64,000 bases of DNA, taken from positions 1-64,000 of the forward strand of contig CACCIO010000004.1 in assembly GCA_902546085.1 (NCBI GenBank). Direction: 5' to 3'. Made by a program: the position numbers and the translations under genes. The notes below the pieces were generated by a model that was given only the letters and a program-made list of their open reading frames with translations, had not been told where the DNA came from and ran no database searches. Of the stretch, positions 62,266-64,000 are shown piece after piece. This DNA is from an uncultured Pelagibacteraceae bacterium. GTDB lineage: Bacteria; Pseudomonadota; Alphaproteobacteria; Pelagibacterales; Pelagibacteraceae. Every line of letters starts with the position of its first letter. The first letter of the stretch is position 1.

Positions 62266-63265
62266 ATATCCTTTGGTCTATGTTATCAAATTTTAAAACT
62301 TTATTTGTATTGAAGTCAAAATTAATTTTTTCATTAATTGATGATTTATAGCTACCCTGAATTGATGCCAATATTTCATTATCTTGAAAATTAATAGCCA
62401 CAACAGTCTCTGAACCTAAATTTTCTATAGAAATAACCCTTCCTTCGTATGGTCCGCCACCTAGCTCTATATTTTCTGGTCTAAGTCCAATTTTTGGTAT
62501 GTTGTTATCTAGTTTAAATAAAGAACCAGGTAAAATATTTATTTTTGGTGACCCCAATCTTTGGGATACATAAATTGAATTTGGATTTTCATAAATTTCT
62601 TCAGGAGTTCCAATTTGAACAATTTTGCCTTCTTTTAAAACTCCAATTTTATCTGCCAATGTTGTTGCTTCAGCCTGATCATGTGTAACATACAAAATAG
62701 TAGCGTTTAGATTTAATTGAATATTTTTTAATTCAACTCTAAGTGTTTCTCTAAGTTTAGCATCTAATGAAGATAATGGCTCATCCATTAAATAGATATT
62801 TGGTTTACGAACAAGAGCTCTACCAATAGCTACTCTTTGCATTTCTCCACCCGAAAGTTGAGTTGCTTTATTTTTTAATTTGTTTGTAATTTTGAGCATT
62901 TCAGCAATTTTCTCAACTTTATTTTTTATTTCTTGCTCAGGAAGTTTTCTCATCGGTGACCTTAATGGAAAAGCAAGATTTTCATAAACAGTATAATGAG
63001 GATAAAGAGAGTATTGTTGAAAAACAAAAGTCACATCTCTTGAAGCAGGTTGATCATGGGTTATATTTTCATCATTAAATAATACATCTCCAGAATCAAT
63101 TTTCTCTAAACCAGCTATACATCTAAGTGTTGTAGTTTTCCCAGCACCAGATGGACCTAGTAATACAAAAAATTGACCATCTTCAATTGTAAGATTTATA
63201 TCCTCCAAAGCTTTAATTTTTTTATTATAAGTTTTAAATAATTTTTTTAATTCTACTTTTGCCAT
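62255..63265 (-). CDS. ABC transporter ATP-binding protein (GlpT/UgpC-like)
   Basis: GPSGAGKTTTLRCIAGLE, LSGGEMQRVAIGRALVRKP. Confidence 0.92.
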   Translation of the reverse strand: MAKVELKKLFKTYNKKIKALEDINLTIEDGQFFVLLGPSGAGKTTTLRCIAGLEKIDSGDVLFNDENITHDQPASRDVTFVFQQYSLYPHYTVYENLAFPLRSPMRKLPEQEIKNKVEKIAEMLKITNKLKNKATQLSGGEMQRVAIGRALVRKPNIYLMDEPLSSLDAKLRETLRVELKNIQLNLNATILYVTHDQAEATTLADKIGVLKEGKIVQIGTPEEIYENPNSIYVSQRLGSPKINILPGSLFKLDNNIPKIGLRPENIELGGGPYEGRVISIENLGSETVVAINFQDNEILASIQGSYKSSINEKINFDFNTNKVLKFDNIDQRIYER

Positions 63266-64000
63266 TATTTTATAAACTCACTGTTTAAAGATTTGTCTGT
63301 TTGACCGTCAAAAATAATAATATTATTATTTAAAGGTTTAACCTGAACATTCTCATTCAATTTAACACTAACAGAAATATCTGTTTTAACTTTAATTTCA
63401 CCTAAACTTGTTTTAATTGTAATTATTTTTCTTGATCCTAAGTACTCTACTCCAAAAACCGACCCTTTAAGACCTTCATTATTATTAAGAGTTAAATTTT
63501 CTGGACGTATGCCAAAAAAATTTTTACTTCCTTTTGAATCTTCAAGTTGTTTGGGAATATCAAATTTAGCACCTTCGATATTTACAATAGATTGGTCTTT
63601 AGAAATTCCTTCATTAACTTCAAAAAAGTTCATACCTGGAGATCCTATAAATGAGGCTACAAATTTAGTTTTAGGTTTATTATAAATAATATTAGGCTCA
63701 TCAGCTTGTAATATTTCACCGCCATCCATAACTGCAATCCGGTCGGCTAATGACATTGCTTCTAACTGATCATGAGTTACATAAACTGTAGTTGCTGCAA
63801 TATCCAAATGCAGTTTTTTTAATTCTAGGCACATTAATTCCCTAAATTCAGCATCTAAAGTTCCCAATGGTTCGTCCATCAAAAATGCTTTTGGTCTCCT
63901 AACAAGCGCTCTACCTAAAGCCACCCGTTGTCTATCTCCACCTGAAAGCGAGGAAATGTTAGAATTTAAAATATGATCAATTCTTAAAAGTTTTGCTGCC
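63265..64000 (-). CDS. ABC transporter ATP-binding protein (GlpS/UgpC-like), truncated at window edge
   Basis: LSGGDRQRVALGRALVRRPKAFLMDEPLGTLDAEFRE read on the reverse strand past the reported ORF start; tandem with a second ATPase. Confidence 0.88.
   Translation of the reverse strand, partial: AAKLLRIDHILNSNISSLSGGDRQRVALGRALVRRPKAFLMDEPLGTLDAEFRELMCLELKKLHLDIAATTVYVTHDQLEAMSLADRIAVMDGGEILQADEPNIIYNKPKTKFVASFIGSPGMNFFEVNEGISKDQSIVNIEGAKFDIPKQLEDSKGSKNFFGIRPENLTLNNNEGLKGSVFGVEYLGSRKIITIKTSLGEIKVKTDISVSVKLNENVQVKPLNNNIIIFDGQTDKSLNSEFIK

Noticed and set aside
1-64000. CRISPR arrays, IS elements, prophage, tRNA or rRNA genes, toxin-antitoxin or defence islands
   Set aside because: I saw no regularly spaced repeats, transposase/integrase genes, tRNA-like T-loop signatures or defence domains while reading; a computational scan would be needed to exclude them fully.

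Overview
AT-rich, densely packed alphaproteobacterial chromosome segment. Gene content, very short spacers and low-GC codon usage look like SAR11/Pelagibacterales; this is inference, since no 16S is present. The left part (about 1-34 kb) is core housekeeping: lptD (partial)-lptG/lptF, pepA, ndk, purN/purM, hda-like, aspS, accBC, aroQ, thiS/thiG, rne/rng, PBP1A, prfB with a programmed +1 frameshift, AsmA-like, tyrS, anmK, a complete iscR-suf operon and glnA. The middle (about 33-42 kb) has a DMT permease, a homocysteine S-methyltransferase-like gene, a 2OG-oxygenase-like gene, TauE/SafE, moaB, a DUF1244 gene and a moaA-moaC-moaD-moaE-msrP-msrQ operon. The right part (about 41.6-64 kb) is an accessory carbohydrate/polyol island: an ABC sugar transporter with GH4 and GH1 glycosidases, iolG/iolE-like genes, several dehydrogenases, a TRAP transporter, a di-heme cytochrome c peroxidase, dhaK/dhaL and tandem GlpS/GlpT-like ABC ATPases. 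The most notable signals are: (i) three single-base homopolymer frameshifts within about 3.2 kb (DMT permease, moaB, DUF1244); (ii) the prfB recoding site; (iii) a nested inverted repeat around an IscR-like palindrome upstream of suf; (iv) strong intergenic hairpins; (v) a stand-alone RNR C-terminal-like protein with only one Cys; (vi) a glycoside/inositol/dihydroxyacetone-type gene set whose substrate is not obvious. I found no CRISPR array, IS element, rRNA or tRNA, and no clear novel defence-type system.
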